Part shown: positions 1-7,758 of the stretch, piece after piece
How positions within the stretch are numbered: position 1 is the stretch's first letter
Layout: every line of letters begins with the position of its first letter
Source of the DNA: an uncultured Dermabacteraceae bacterium
GTDB lineage: Bacteria > Actinomycetota > Actinomycetes > Actinomycetales > Dermabacteraceae
Length of the DNA stretch: 17,488 bases
Reading direction: 5' to 3'
Assembly: GCA_946223075.1 (NCBI GenBank)
Contig: CAMILZ010000032.1
Span: forward strand, 1-17,488
The notes under the pieces: generated by a model
The model's input: the letters and a program-made list of their open reading frames with translations, nothing else
What the model was told of the DNA's origin: nothing
Database searches by the model: none
Position numbers and translations under genes: made by a program

Positions 1-18
1 GGGCTAGGGTGGGATGCC

Positions 19-1407
19 TCAAGCGCCGCGCATCTCGATATTTTCTTTGCCCACAAGCTCGGTGAGCTTAGCGTCGTACCAGGCCGCGGCCTGCTCGGGC
101 GTTTTATCGCCCACCATCACGAAATCCATCGCCTCCTGAAGAGCGGTCGAGACTTCGGGATAGATCGCAAATGCGGGGCGATAGTTCGCGGCTTCGAGCA
201 TGTCGGTGAAAAATCCGACGGTTGGCGAATAAGATCGATACTCCTCGTTCTCCGCGATGTCCCTCCTCGTGGTGAGGGTTCCGCCGGAGATGTTTCGCTG
301 CACCTGGGTCTCGAGTGAGCACAGCTCTTTAATGAGCTCGAACGACATGTCGCGATCGCGCGCGTGGGTGGGAATCGTCCATCCCCACCCGCCCGACAGC
401 GTCGTCGTGCCTGGAGCTTCGCCGTGCTGGGTGGGCATGGCAGCAACACCCACGTCTTCCGGCCACGTTGGCCACGGCGCGAGGCTCCCCTCTGCCCACA
501 GGAACGAAATCCACGAGCCGTCTACAAGAATGCCCAGCTCACCTTCGGGGAACATCGTGGCCTGCACGACGTCCATGAGGTTCGGGTCGAAGTGTCGGGA
601 AACCGGAAGGGTGAGGCCTTCGTCGAATTGACGTTTGAAGAACGCGAGCGAATCGATGAAGCCTTGCGAGCCCGCAACCCACTTCTTCGTGTCGGGATTG
701 TAGAGCGTGTCCTTCGTGCCGTAGAGCAGCATCTCGAGCCCTTGCATCGAGGCCGTCTCCCCTTGGGCCTTTCCACAGAACATGAACATGCCGGTCGCGC
801 CGATGTTGGCGTCGCGAATCACCGCGGCGGTTTCGGCGATCTCGTCCCATGTGCGGGGCTGCCACTCGGTGGGCAGCCCTGCCTTTTCGAACACTCGCTT
901 GTTGTAGTAGATGCCTCGCGTATCGGTCTCGGTGGGAACGAAATGCACTCGTCCGTCGGGGTCCTTGGCGGCGTCCTTGGAGGCCGGGTAGAAGCTGTCC
1001 CAGGCCTCCCATTGAGCCACGAGGTCGTCAATCGGCTGGAGGTAGCCGGCGGCGATATCCGATTGCACGATGAAGGAATCTTCGAAGACCACGTCGGGGC
1101 AGCTGCGGGGCGAGGCCATGAGCAGCTCGTTCTTCGTGAAGTAGTCGTTGGTCGAGGCGACAATCGGCACGAGTTCAACGCTCGTGCCCGGGTTTTTCGC
1201 GGTAAACGCCTCCGCAACCCCCGCGAGCCACCGCTGGAGGTTCGTGTCGGAACCAAACTGTTGGAAGGCGATCCGCAAAGTGGAGGCATCACGCTCGGCG
1301 CCGCATCCCGCAAGCATGGCGAGCGGAAGCGTGGCCGCAACACCGCCGGCAACCTTGAGGAAAGTGCGGCGGGACGCCCGGCTCGTGGCTGCCACGGGTG
1401 GGTGCAT
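19..1407 (-). CDS. ABC transporter sugar-binding lipoprotein (SBP1), Tat-exported
   Basis: Extracellular solute-binding protein (family 1 type) that should capture a sugar, probably a manno-oligosaccharide, outside the membrane for an ABC importer. The N-terminus has a twin-arginine signal (SRRTFLK, residues 12-18), a hydrophobic stretch and a lipobox LAGC with Cys35, so it is predicted to be a Tat-exported lipoprotein. A longer frame opens at 1428. I chose the Met at 1405-1407 because a GAGAGGA ribosome site lies 8 nt upstream, and because this start gives 462 aa, exactly the length of the paralogue SBP2 with the Tat motif and lipobox Cys at the same residues. By eye the two align without gaps at roughly three quarters identity. 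It lies downstream of the GH38 gene on the same strand with a gap of about 200 bp holding hairpins, so it may be co-transcribed or have its own promoter. The stop is 18 nt from the window edge, so any permeases of its own would be outside. The substrate is inferred from the mannosidase neighbours. Confidence 0.9.
   Translation of the reverse strand: MHPPVAATSRASRRTFLKVAGGVAATLPLAMLAGCGAERDASTLRIAFQQFGSDTNLQRWLAGVAEAFTAKNPGTSVELVPIVASTNDYFTKNELLMASPRSCPDVVFEDSFIVQSDIAAGYLQPIDDLVAQWEAWDSFYPASKDAAKDPDGRVHFVPTETDTRGIYYNKRVFEKAGLPTEWQPRTWDEIAETAAVIRDANIGATGMFMFCGKAQGETASMQGLEMLLYGTKDTLYNPDTKKWVAGSQGFIDSLAFFKRQFDEGLTLPVSRHFDPNLMDVVQATMFPEGELGILVDGSWISFLWAEGSLAPWPTWPEDVGVAAMPTQHGEAPGTTTLSGGWGWTIPTHARDRDMSFELIKELCSLETQVQRNISGGTLTTRRDIAENEEYRSYSPTVGFFTDMLEAANYRPAFAIYPEVSTALQEAMDFVMVGDKTPEQAAAWYDAKLTELVGKENIEMRGA
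47..120 (-). repeat. Near-identical tract shared by SBP1 and SBP2 (inverted copy of 7657-7730)
   Basis: These 74 nt at the SBP1 3' end match the reverse complement of 7657-7730 in SBP2 with a single difference by eye, while flanking codons diverge. The tract encodes the VMVGDKTPEQAAAW region and onward to the shared LVGK. Confidence 0.8.
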
Positions 1408-1415
1408 TGCCGCCG

Positions 1416-1422
1416 TCCTCTC
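1416..1422 (-). promoter_or_regulatory. Ribosome binding site deciding the SBP1 start
   Basis: GAGAGGA on the minus strand lies 8 nt before the ATG at 1405-1407. The alternative ATG at 1426-1428 has no purine-rich site upstream. Confidence 0.6.
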
Positions 1423-1471
1423 GCTCATGCGCCAGCCGGTCCGCTCGGCTGGGGACGCCTCGCTTTCCAGG

Positions 1472-1500
1472 TATTTATCCCGGCTAGGCCCCCTAGCTTA
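1472..1500 (-). promoter_or_regulatory. Possible SBP1 promoter with internal palindrome
   Basis: On the minus strand a TAAATA -10-like hexamer (1472-1477) sits about 57 nt upstream of the SBP1 start. The spacer towards a poor -35 (TAAGCT, 1495-1500) contains the 6-3-6 palindrome GCTAGG/CCTAGC (1483-1497). This geometry would fit repressor control, but the -35 match is weak and no transcript data are available. Confidence 0.3.
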
Positions 1501-1512
1501 CCGGCGGCGGCG

Positions 1513-1552
1513 CTGAGCGCGGCTTTCGCGTTCGCGAAGCGGAGATGCTCAG
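1513..1552 (-). other. Nested hairpin between GH38 and SBP1
   Basis: An outer 6-bp stem, CTGAGC (1513-1518) with GCTCAG (1547-1552), encloses an inner stem TTCGCG (1525-1530) and CGCGAA (1533-1538). It begins about 50 nt past the GH38 stop on the minus strand. No T-run follows, so it is not a textbook terminator. It could be a processing or stability hairpin, a leaky terminator, or (the inner 14-bp palindrome) an operator. Confidence 0.4.
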
Positions 1553-1605
1553 CCCTTCACCGCGCATTCTTTCGCGGGCTCAAACCCCCACAACCTCTAT
1601 GCAAT

Positions 1606-4600
1606 TCAGTTGAGGCGCGCGCGGAGGGTCACGATCTGGAACGGTCGCGCCGCGATCTCGATCCGCTCCCCCTCGGCGCGCTGCGCCTGGTAGTGCAGCA
1701 CCGACTCCTCGGTGAGCTCGCGCTCGAGGAGGTCCACGGCGACGATCTCCTTCGCACCCGGAATGACGACGGCGCCTTCGCCTCGCACGCCCTCGGATTC
1801 GTAAAGACGCACGATCACGTCACCCGACTTGTCCTCGGCGAGTTTGAGCGTCTGGATACGCAGCGAGGTGTCCTCGCCCTCGATCCGCGCAAGCGTGCTC
1901 TCCACGAGCGACGCGTCAATCTCGCGCGGCGCTTGATTGAGGCGCGTTCCCTCGTCGATGGCCTCCGCAATCGAGGCGCCCGGCACGAGCGAGTACCGCA
2001 TCCGGTACTGGCCTTCCTCAGCACGAGGATCGGGGAACTCGGCCGCGCGAATCACGGTCGCGCGCACGATCGTCGTCGTGCCGCCGTCATCCTCGCGCAA
2101 CGCTCGTCGCACATCGTGGCCGTACGACGAATCGTTCGAAAGCGACACCGCCGCTCCGGCCTGACCACCCTCGTGGACGCGTACCCAGCGGTGCGCGCAC
2201 GTCTCGAATCGACCGAAGTCGTCAAGGGTATTGACGGGGATGGGGCGCTCGATGTGCCCGAACTGAATCTCGCTCGCCATGTGCGAGGCTCGCAGGTCGA
2301 ACGGGAACGCGAGCTTGAGGACCTTCTTGCGCTCGTGCCAGTCGACATCGAGCACGATCTCGAGGCCCTTCGCGCCCGGCGCAAGCACGTACGTGAGCGT
2401 GATCCGTGAACCGGCACCGTTCGACGGGGCACCGGGGTACGGCTTCTCCTTCGTGCGCATACCGTCGGTACGGGTTTCGTAAGTGGCACGTACGTGCACC
2501 GTGTCGCCTTCGCGTTCCACATTCACGGGTCCGACGGCTGCCAGGTCCCTGCCGACCCTTCGATAAAACTCGTCGATATCCCACGAGTCCCACGCATTGG
2601 GAGTGTCGCGGTGAAGCTGAAGCAGCGCGCCCTTGGCGCCGGGCGCGAGCAGTTCGCGGCCGTCCTCGCTTTCGCGGAGACTCACGAGGTGGCCTTCGCC
2701 GTCAATCCGCGCGAAGACGTGGCCGTTATTGAGGGCGAAGGAACCGTCGGACTCCTCGCACGTGACCGCATCATCGCTCGCGCCTGTGCTCTCGCCCGCA
2801 CCCGCGTTGCCGTGAGCGCGCGCGATCGCCTCGAGTGCCTTTTCCACGAGCGCCTCGCCGCGCTCGGCGATTCCTTCGTAGTTGTGCTCGGTTTCCCTGT
2901 GCACCCACGCGATTGCACTGCCGGGGAGGATGTCGTGGAACTGGAGGAGCAACACCTTTTCCCACAGCTCGTTGATCTCGTCGTAGGGGTACTCGAACGC
3001 CTCGTCGAGGCGGGCCGCGAGCGCGCTCCACTTTTCAATGTCGTGCATGAGCGCCTCGCTGCGGCGGTTGCCCTGCTTGCCGCGGATCTGCGAGGAGTAC
3101 GTGCCGCGGTGAAGCTCAAGGTAGAGCTCGCCATTCCAGAGCGGCGCCTCGGTGTACTCGGCGCGGCTGCGTTCGAAGAAGTCTGTGGGGCTCGAGAACT
3201 CAACCTTGGGCGAACCCTCGAGGTTTGCGGCCCTGCGACCCGCGGCGAGCTGCTCGCGCGTGGGGCCGCCACCGCCATCGCCCCAGCCGGTCGGGCTCAG
3301 CGCGACGTGGCTTCGGCCCTTGTCCTTGTAGTTCTTCTCGACGTAGGCCAGTTCCTTACCGGTGAGCTGGCAGTTGTAGGTGTCGGCAGGCGGGAAGTGC
3401 GTGTACTGCGTGGTGCCGTCGATGCCCTCCCACCAGAAGGTGTGGTGCGGGAACACGGAGTATTGGTTCCAGCTGACCTTCTGGGTGAGGAAGTTCGTGT
3501 TGCCGGCGGCAGCGCAGATCTGCGGGAGGGCGCCTGAGTAGCCGAACGAGTCCGGAAGCCAGGTATCTTTCGTCTCAATGCCGAACTCGCGCAAGAAGAA
3601 GCCCTTGCCCTGGATGAACTGGCGGGCCATGGCCTCGGATCCGGGCATGTTCGTGTCGGATTCGACCCACATGCCACCGACCGGGATGAAGCGACCGGAG
3701 GCGACGTGTTTCTTGATGCGCTCGAACAGCTCGGGATAGAAGTCGCGGATCCACTGGTACTGCTGGGCTGACGAGCAGGAGAACGTGAGGTCGTCGTAGT
3801 GCTCTAGAAGCCAGCACACGTTCGAGAAGGTGCGGGCACATTTGCGCACCGTCTCGCGCACGGGCCACAGCCACGCCGAGTCGATGTGGGCGTGGCCGGT
3901 CGCAATCACGGTCATCGCGGAGGCGTTCGCGGGCTTGTCGAGCTCGCGCCTCAGAACCTCGCGGGCGTCCTTCGCGGTCGCGTGCAGGTCGTCGGGGTCG
4001 GCAACATCGAGCGCGTCGTCGAGGCAGCGAAGGATGTCCTGACGGCGCGTGCTCTCTTGCGGCAATTCACGCATGAGACCGTCGAGTGCGACGACGTCCT
4101 GTTCAAGCTCCCAGATCGTCTTTGAGCGCCACGCGAGACGCAGCTCGGTGAGGTCGTAGATCGGGTCGTCTCCCGCGGTGTCCCATTCGCCGAGGTTCGT
4201 GGGGGTACACGTCCAGTCACCCGCAACGTTCGGGTTTGCGGCGAGCTCGAGGTAGTACTCAAAGTTCGCCTCGCCCGGCTCAAGCGTGAGGTACTGGTTG
4301 TAGGGGTTAATCGCCTTGACGGGAACGCCGTCGGCTCCCCAAATGAGCGCTTCGGCCTGGAAGCCCGGCATGTTCGTGAACGACAGGTTGAGCTGGAGTT
4401 CCACGTCTCGTTCGTCGTCGCTCACCCATCCTTCGGGGACCTTGCCCGTGACGTGCAGCCACAGCGTCGACCAGGGGCGGCCCCAGCGTGCGCCCACCTC
4501 GATTGGGCTGTAGTTTTGCGCCTTTGCTTCAGCGAAGGGGACGGGCTCGCCGGGCACCTCCCACGCTTCGATCATGACGGGCGCGGTATCGAGGTGGCGC

Positions 4601-4668
4601 CTCGCGGGGAGTTGTTCGGCGAGGAACCGTCGGACTCGGTCCTCGCTGTGCGCGCGGTTGTTGAACAT
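1606..4668 (-). CDS. GH38 alpha-mannosidase, cytoplasmic
   Basis: Zinc-dependent glycoside hydrolase family 38 enzyme that removes alpha-linked mannose from glycans with retention of configuration. The 1020-aa length fits bacterial and MAN2C1-type members. Visible family motifs are GHAHIDSAWLW (258-268; His261 and Asp263 as predicted zinc ligands), WVESD with Asp338 as the expected nucleophile, LPDSFGYSGALPQI (371-384) and QFHDILPGS (576-584). The C-terminal half is beta-rich, as in the family. There is no signal peptide or membrane segment, so it should act in the cytoplasm on imported oligosaccharides. An open frame extends to 4707, but I chose the ATG at 4666-4668 because AGGAAAGG lies 7 nt upstream. 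It follows the GH125 gene by 129 bp on the same strand and precedes SBP1. Linkage preference (alpha-1,2, -1,3 or -1,6) cannot be read from the sequence. The zinc and nucleophile assignments come from family knowledge. Confidence 0.93.
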   Translation of the reverse strand: MFNNRAHSEDRVRRFLAEQLPARRHLDTAPVMIEAWEVPGEPVPFAEAKAQNYSPIEVGARWGRPWSTLWLHVTGKVPEGWVSDDERDVELQLNLSFTNMPGFQAEALIWGADGVPVKAINPYNQYLTLEPGEANFEYYLELAANPNVAGDWTCTPTNLGEWDTAGDDPIYDLTELRLAWRSKTIWELEQDVVALDGLMRELPQESTRRQDILRCLDDALDVADPDDLHATAKDAREVLRRELDKPANASAMTVIATGHAHIDSAWLWPVRETVRKCARTFSNVCWLLEHYDDLTFSCSSAQQYQWIRDFYPELFERIKKHVASGRFIPVGGMWVESDTNMPGSEAMARQFIQGKGFFLREFGIETKDTWLPDSFGYSGALPQICAAAGNTNFLTQKVSWNQYSVFPHHTFWWEGIDGTTQYTHFPPADTYNCQLTGKELAYVEKNYKDKGRSHVALSPTGWGDGGGGPTREQLAAGRRAANLEGSPKVEFSSPTDFFERSRAEYTEAPLWNGELYLELHRGTYSSQIRGKQGNRRSEALMHDIEKWSALAARLDEAFEYPYDEINELWEKVLLLQFHDILPGSAIAWVHRETEHNYEGIAERGEALVEKALEAIARAHGNAGAGESTGASDDAVTCEESDGSFALNNGHVFARIDGEGHLVSLRESEDGRELLAPGAKGALLQLHRDTPNAWDSWDIDEFYRRVGRDLAAVGPVNVEREGDTVHVRATYETRTDGMRTKEKPYPGAPSNGAGSRITLTYVLAPGAKGLEIVLDVDWHERKKVLKLAFPFDLRASHMASEIQFGHIERPIPVNTLDDFGRFETCAHRWVRVHEGGQAGAAVSLSNDSSYGHDVRRALREDDGGTTTIVRATVIRAAEFPDPRAEEGQYRMRYSLVPGASIAEAIDEGTRLNQAPREIDASLVESTLARIEGEDTSLRIQTLKLAEDKSGDVIVRLYESEGVRGEGAVVIPGAKEIVAVDLLERELTEESVLHYQAQRAEGERIEIAARPFQIVTLRARLN

Positions 4669-4675
4669 CGGGTGC

Positions 4676-4683
4676 CCTTTCCT
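4676..4683 (-). promoter_or_regulatory. Ribosome binding site deciding the GH38 start
   Basis: AGGAAAGG on the minus strand lies 7 nt before the ATG at 4666-4668. The upstream in-frame candidates (4687-4689 and 4705-4707) lack a comparable site. Confidence 0.6.
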
Positions 4684-4797
4684 CATGAAGCATGATCGCG
4701 GCGGCAACCTCGCCTTCGGGGACCATGCCTACGGCATCAATGAGATCCAGGCTACATTCTTGTCCTCGAAGAAACCCAGAGATCAATGCGATGAGAG

Positions 4798-6174
4798 CTA
4801 CAGAAGCGGCTCGCAGACTAACGCCGGCCTCTCAAAGCCCGCGACGTCGAGGGCGAGCTCGCAGAACATCGCATTCGACCACGAGAACCACTCGCGCGTG
4901 AACTTCTCGGGGTCGTTGCAGTCAACGCCCTCGTGCATGTAGCCGGTCCCGCCTGTCGTCGCGAGCAGCAGCTCGAGGATCGCACGCTTTTCATCAACAT
5001 CAGTCGAGGTGAGCCCTTCGATCGACTTCGCGATGGGCCACACATACCCCTCGGGTGTGTGCGGGGAGCCAACGCCCGCGAGCGCCGCCCCCTCGTAGTA
5101 GAACGGGTTCTTCTCGCTCAGCACCGCCGCGCGAGTCGCGAGGTAGAGCGGGTCGCGCGCATCGATCACGCCGAGATACGGGAGGGAGAGGAGCGAGGGC
5201 ACGTTCGCGTCGTCCATGAAGAGCGATGCCCCGGCGCCATCAACCTCGTACCAGAGCCGCGAAACACCACCCTCGCGCGTGATTCCGTGGGCCTCGATGC
5301 CCCTCAGGATTCCCTCGCGCAGAGTTTCGGCGCGATCTGCAAGAGGCAAGCGTCGGACCTCGCCCTGCTCCCCCGGCTCCTCGCCGAACCCGGCCCTTGC
5401 ACACGCCTCCACGAGCGCGGGAACCGCGCGAAGCGCCGAGGCCATGAAGAGATTCCCGGGGATGTTGAAGCCGAGCGTGCACGCGTCGTCGCTTGGGCGA
5501 AACCCCTGCCACACGAGCCCGCACGGAGTCGTGAGGCGCCCGCGGCCGTCGCGCACAAGGGTGTCCTGGGCAGGGCAGTCGGTACGACGGAAGTAGTACT
5601 CCGAGCGCTCTTCGTGATCGGTTTCCGTTTCGAGCACATCGAGGATGAGCGCGAGCGCCGGAAGGGTATCGGCGGTGATCCACGACGTTTTCCCCGCGGC
5701 GAGGAGGCGCGAGGCGAGGTCAATCGGGTAGGCGAGCGAGTCAATCTCGAATTTGCGCTCCCACACCCACGGGCCCTGCGCTGGCTCGTCATCGTCCCAA
5801 CGCTTGCCGTTCGGCTCCTCGTTGAAGGCGTTCGCGTAGGGGTCAATGAGGATCATCCGCCAGTGCGTGGCAAGCAGGCCCCCAATGAGGTCGCCGAGAG
5901 ATTCTTCGTGCCCCACAAGCCGAAGAAGTGGGGAAAGCTGCGCACACGAATCCCGCAACCACATCGCGGGAATGTCGCCCGTCATCACGAACGTGTCATT
6001 CATTCCGCGCTTGCGCACGGTCGTGCGGGCCGTGTTGTCGAGAAAACGCACCACGGCCTCGGCAACATCGCCGCCGGCCGCTTCGCGCACACGTGCGGCA
6101 ACGCGTTCGAGGAGGGCGGGGGCAAGCTCGATGCCCTGGGGGTGGGGAGTTCCGACGGTGGCAAAGCGTGACAC
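4798..6174 (-). CDS. GH125 exo-alpha-1,6-mannosidase
   Basis: Glycoside hydrolase family 125 (DUF1237) enzyme; characterised members are inverting, metal-independent exo-alpha-1,6-mannosidases of N-glycan and manno-oligosaccharide breakdown. Family signatures are TGDIPAMWLRDS (65-76), GLVWQGFRPSDDACTLGF in the middle of the protein, and near the C-terminus GYMHEG (411-416) followed by FTREWFSWSNAMF. The 458-aa length is normal for the family. There is no signal peptide, so it is predicted to be cytoplasmic. The start is GTG at 6172-6174 with only a weak ribosome site. No ATG or GTG lies in frame upstream before a stop at 6226-6228, and the next Met (residue 58) would delete conserved sequence. 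It is the first gene of the minus-strand mannosidase group and is divergent from SBP2. Together with GH38 it could strip alpha-1,6 and other alpha-mannose branches to free mannose. Confidence 0.93.
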   Translation of the reverse strand: MSRFATVGTPHPQGIELAPALLERVAARVREAAGGDVAEAVVRFLDNTARTTVRKRGMNDTFVMTGDIPAMWLRDSCAQLSPLLRLVGHEESLGDLIGGLLATHWRMILIDPYANAFNEEPNGKRWDDDEPAQGPWVWERKFEIDSLAYPIDLASRLLAAGKTSWITADTLPALALILDVLETETDHEERSEYYFRRTDCPAQDTLVRDGRGRLTTPCGLVWQGFRPSDDACTLGFNIPGNLFMASALRAVPALVEACARAGFGEEPGEQGEVRRLPLADRAETLREGILRGIEAHGITREGGVSRLWYEVDGAGASLFMDDANVPSLLSLPYLGVIDARDPLYLATRAAVLSEKNPFYYEGAALAGVGSPHTPEGYVWPIAKSIEGLTSTDVDEKRAILELLLATTGGTGYMHEGVDCNDPEKFTREWFSWSNAMFCELALDVAGFERPALVCEPLL

Positions 6175-6203
6175 GTGAGGCTCATTTCGCTCGAGGCTTC
6201 TCG

Positions 6204-6221
6204 GCAGCCGACTTTGGCTGC
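6204..6221. promoter_or_regulatory. Perfect 6-6-6 inverted repeat upstream of GH125
   Basis: GCAGCC (6204-6209) and GGCTGC (6216-6221) are separated by 6 nt, about 30 nt upstream of the GH125 GTG start. It could be a repressor site or a hairpin in the GH125 leader. Neither role is proven. Confidence 0.35.
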
Positions 6222-6280
6222 GCCCCTACTTTCTCGCATTGCGCGGACGACGTGCAACACGCAGCGACCGTGACCTGCCC

Positions 6281-6309
6281 TTTACATTCCCAGGTAGGCA
6301 ACCTAGGGT
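6281..6309 (+). promoter_or_regulatory. Probable promoter of the SBP2-permease operon
   Basis: TTTACA (6281-6286), a 17-bp spacer and TAGGGT (6304-6309) form a good sigma70/SigA-like promoter. The expected start of transcription is near 6316, which leaves a leader of about 54 nt before the SBP2 ATG. This is the best -35/-10 pair I found in the window. Confidence 0.5.
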
Positions 6310-6321
6310 CGAGAGTGAACT

Positions 6322-6337
6322 AGCTCATAGTTGAGCT
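6322..6337. promoter_or_regulatory. Perfect palindrome just downstream of the promoter, candidate operator
   Basis: AGCTCA (6322-6327), TAGT, TGAGCT (6332-6337) is a perfect 6-4-6 palindrome. It starts 12 nt after the predicted -10 box, the usual place for a repressor roadblock. No regulator gene is present in the window. The site resembles a generic dimer site and I cannot assign it to a particular family. Confidence 0.45.
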
Positions 6338-6369
6338 TTAATCGATCAGCGTCTACAACGGAGTGAGAC

Positions 6370-7758
6370 ATGAATAGGCCACGCGGAATCACCGAGCGAC
6401 CGTCGCGGCGAACCTTCTTGAAGGTGACCGGAGGGATAGCGAGCACGCTTCCACTCGCCATGCTCGCGGGCTGCTCGGGCGGCCGCGATTCGTCGACACT
6501 TCGGGTTGCCTACCAGCAATTTGGCTCGGGGACGACCCTCAAGCAATGGCTCACGAAAATCATCGCGGAGTTCACGAAAAAGCATCCCGGGGTGAGTGTC
6601 GAACTCGTGCCTATCGTGGCTGCGGAGAACGACTACTTCACAAAGAATGAGCTCCTCATGTCGTCTCCCCGCAGCTGCCCCGACCTGGTTTTCGAAGACA
6701 CCTTCATTCTTCTTTCGGATGTTGCGGCCGGATATATTCAGCCAATCGATGATCTCGTGCGTGGATGGGAAGGATGGGAGAACCTCTATCCCGCCTCACA
6801 AGCAGCGGCCGTCGATCCGAAAGGGCGCGTGCATTGCGTGCCAACCGAAACGGATACGCGCGGCGTCTACTACAACAAGAAGGTGTTTGAAAAGGCAGGG
6901 CTGCCCACCGAGTGGCAGCCCCGCACGTGGGAGGAGATCACCGAGGCCGCCACCGCCATTCGCGACGCGAATATCGACGCGACCGGCATGTTCATGTACT
7001 GCGGCAAAGCCCAAGGCGAGAAGGCCTCGATGCAGGGCTTCGAAATGCTCCTCTACGGAACGAAGGACACGCTCTACAACCCCGACACCAAAAAGTGGGT
7101 CGCCGGCTCGCGGGGATTTATCGACACGCTGGAGTTCTACAAGCGCCAGTTCGACGAGAAGCTCACGCTCCCCACTTCCCAGCACCTCGACCCGAACATC
7201 GCCGAGGCTATTCAGTCAACGACCTTCCCTTCGGGGAAGCTTGGCATTTTCATCGATGGTTCGTGGATCTCGAACCAGTGGGCAGAGGATGGCGCGGCGC
7301 CCTGGTCAACTTGGCAGGACGACGTGGGCCTTGCCCAGATGCCCACCCAGAACGGTGAGGATCCGGGTTCGACAACCCTCGCTGGTGGTTGGGGCTGGAC
7401 AATCCCCACGCATGCGCGTGATCGCGAGCTTTCGTTTGAGCTCATCAAAGAGCTGTGCACGCTCGAAAGCCTCGTATACCGCAATAAAAGCGGCGCCAAC
7501 CTCACGACGAGAAAGGACGTCGCGCAAAACGAGGAGTACAGGACTTACTCGCCAACCGTCGGCTTCTTCACCGATATTTTCGAGACCGCTTATTACCGTC
7601 CTGCGTTCGCGATCTACCCTGAAGTGTCCTCCGCCCTCCAGGACGCGATGGACACTGTGATGGTGGGCGATAAAACGCCCGAGCAGGCCGCAGCCTGGTA
7701 CGACGCTAAGCTCACCGAGCTTGTGGGCAAGGAGAACATCGAGGTGCGTAAGGCATGA
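6370..7758 (+). CDS. ABC transporter sugar-binding lipoprotein (SBP2), Tat-exported
   Basis: Family 1 extracellular solute-binding protein of 462 aa that delivers a sugar, probably a manno-oligosaccharide, to the permease pair encoded directly behind it. The signal region has the Tat motif SRRTFLK (12-18) and lipobox LAGC with Cys35. A GGAG site 8-9 nt upstream supports the ATG at 6370. The stop overlaps the first permease start (ATGA at 7755-7758), so translation is probably coupled. SBP2 is a gap-free paralogue of SBP1, and stretches such as EKAGLPTEWQPRTW and GGWGWTIPTHARDR are shared by both. Differences cluster in parts of the central region that could shape the binding cleft. A promoter and a palindrome precede it. 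The ligand is inferred from the divergent mannosidase genes; another oligosaccharide is possible. Confidence 0.92.
   Translation: MNRPRGITERPSRRTFLKVTGGIASTLPLAMLAGCSGGRDSSTLRVAYQQFGSGTTLKQWLTKIIAEFTKKHPGVSVELVPIVAAENDYFTKNELLMSSPRSCPDLVFEDTFILLSDVAAGYIQPIDDLVRGWEGWENLYPASQAAAVDPKGRVHCVPTETDTRGVYYNKKVFEKAGLPTEWQPRTWEEITEAATAIRDANIDATGMFMYCGKAQGEKASMQGFEMLLYGTKDTLYNPDTKKWVAGSRGFIDTLEFYKRQFDEKLTLPTSQHLDPNIAEAIQSTTFPSGKLGIFIDGSWISNQWAEDGAAPWSTWQDDVGLAQMPTQNGEDPGSTTLAGGWGWTIPTHARDRELSFELIKELCTLESLVYRNKSGANLTTRKDVAQNEEYRTYSPTVGFFTDIFETAYYRPAFAIYPEVSSALQDAMDTVMVGDKTPEQAAAWYDAKLTELVGKENIEVRKA
7657..7730 (+). repeat. Near-identical tract shared by SBP2 and SBP1 (inverted copy of 47-120)
   Basis: Partner of the tract at 47-120, within the SBP2 3' end. 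The two are in opposite orientation, about 7.5 kb apart. Confidence 0.8.

Noticed and set aside
1429..1516. Upstream extension of SBP1 (ATG at 1428)
   Set aside because: No ribosome site; the later ATG at 1407 has one and gives the same length as SBP2.
364..2409. 681-codon open frame on the plus strand across SBP1 and GH38
   Set aside because: It lies antisense to two well-supported genes, has Arg/His-rich low-likeness sequence and no family motif. It is an artefact of GC-rich codon use.
4529..4786. Minus-strand frame across the GH125-GH38 gap (reads ...LDLIDAVGMVPEGEVAAAIM...)
   Set aside because: The first part looks protein-like, but it starts at TTG without a ribosome site and runs into Arg/Pro-rich shadow sequence over the GH38 start. 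Most likely chance; a remnant coding piece cannot be excluded.
4933..6171. 412-codon open frame antisense to GH125
   Set aside because: It is a shadow of the GH125 gene, with Arg-rich composition and no recognisable domain.
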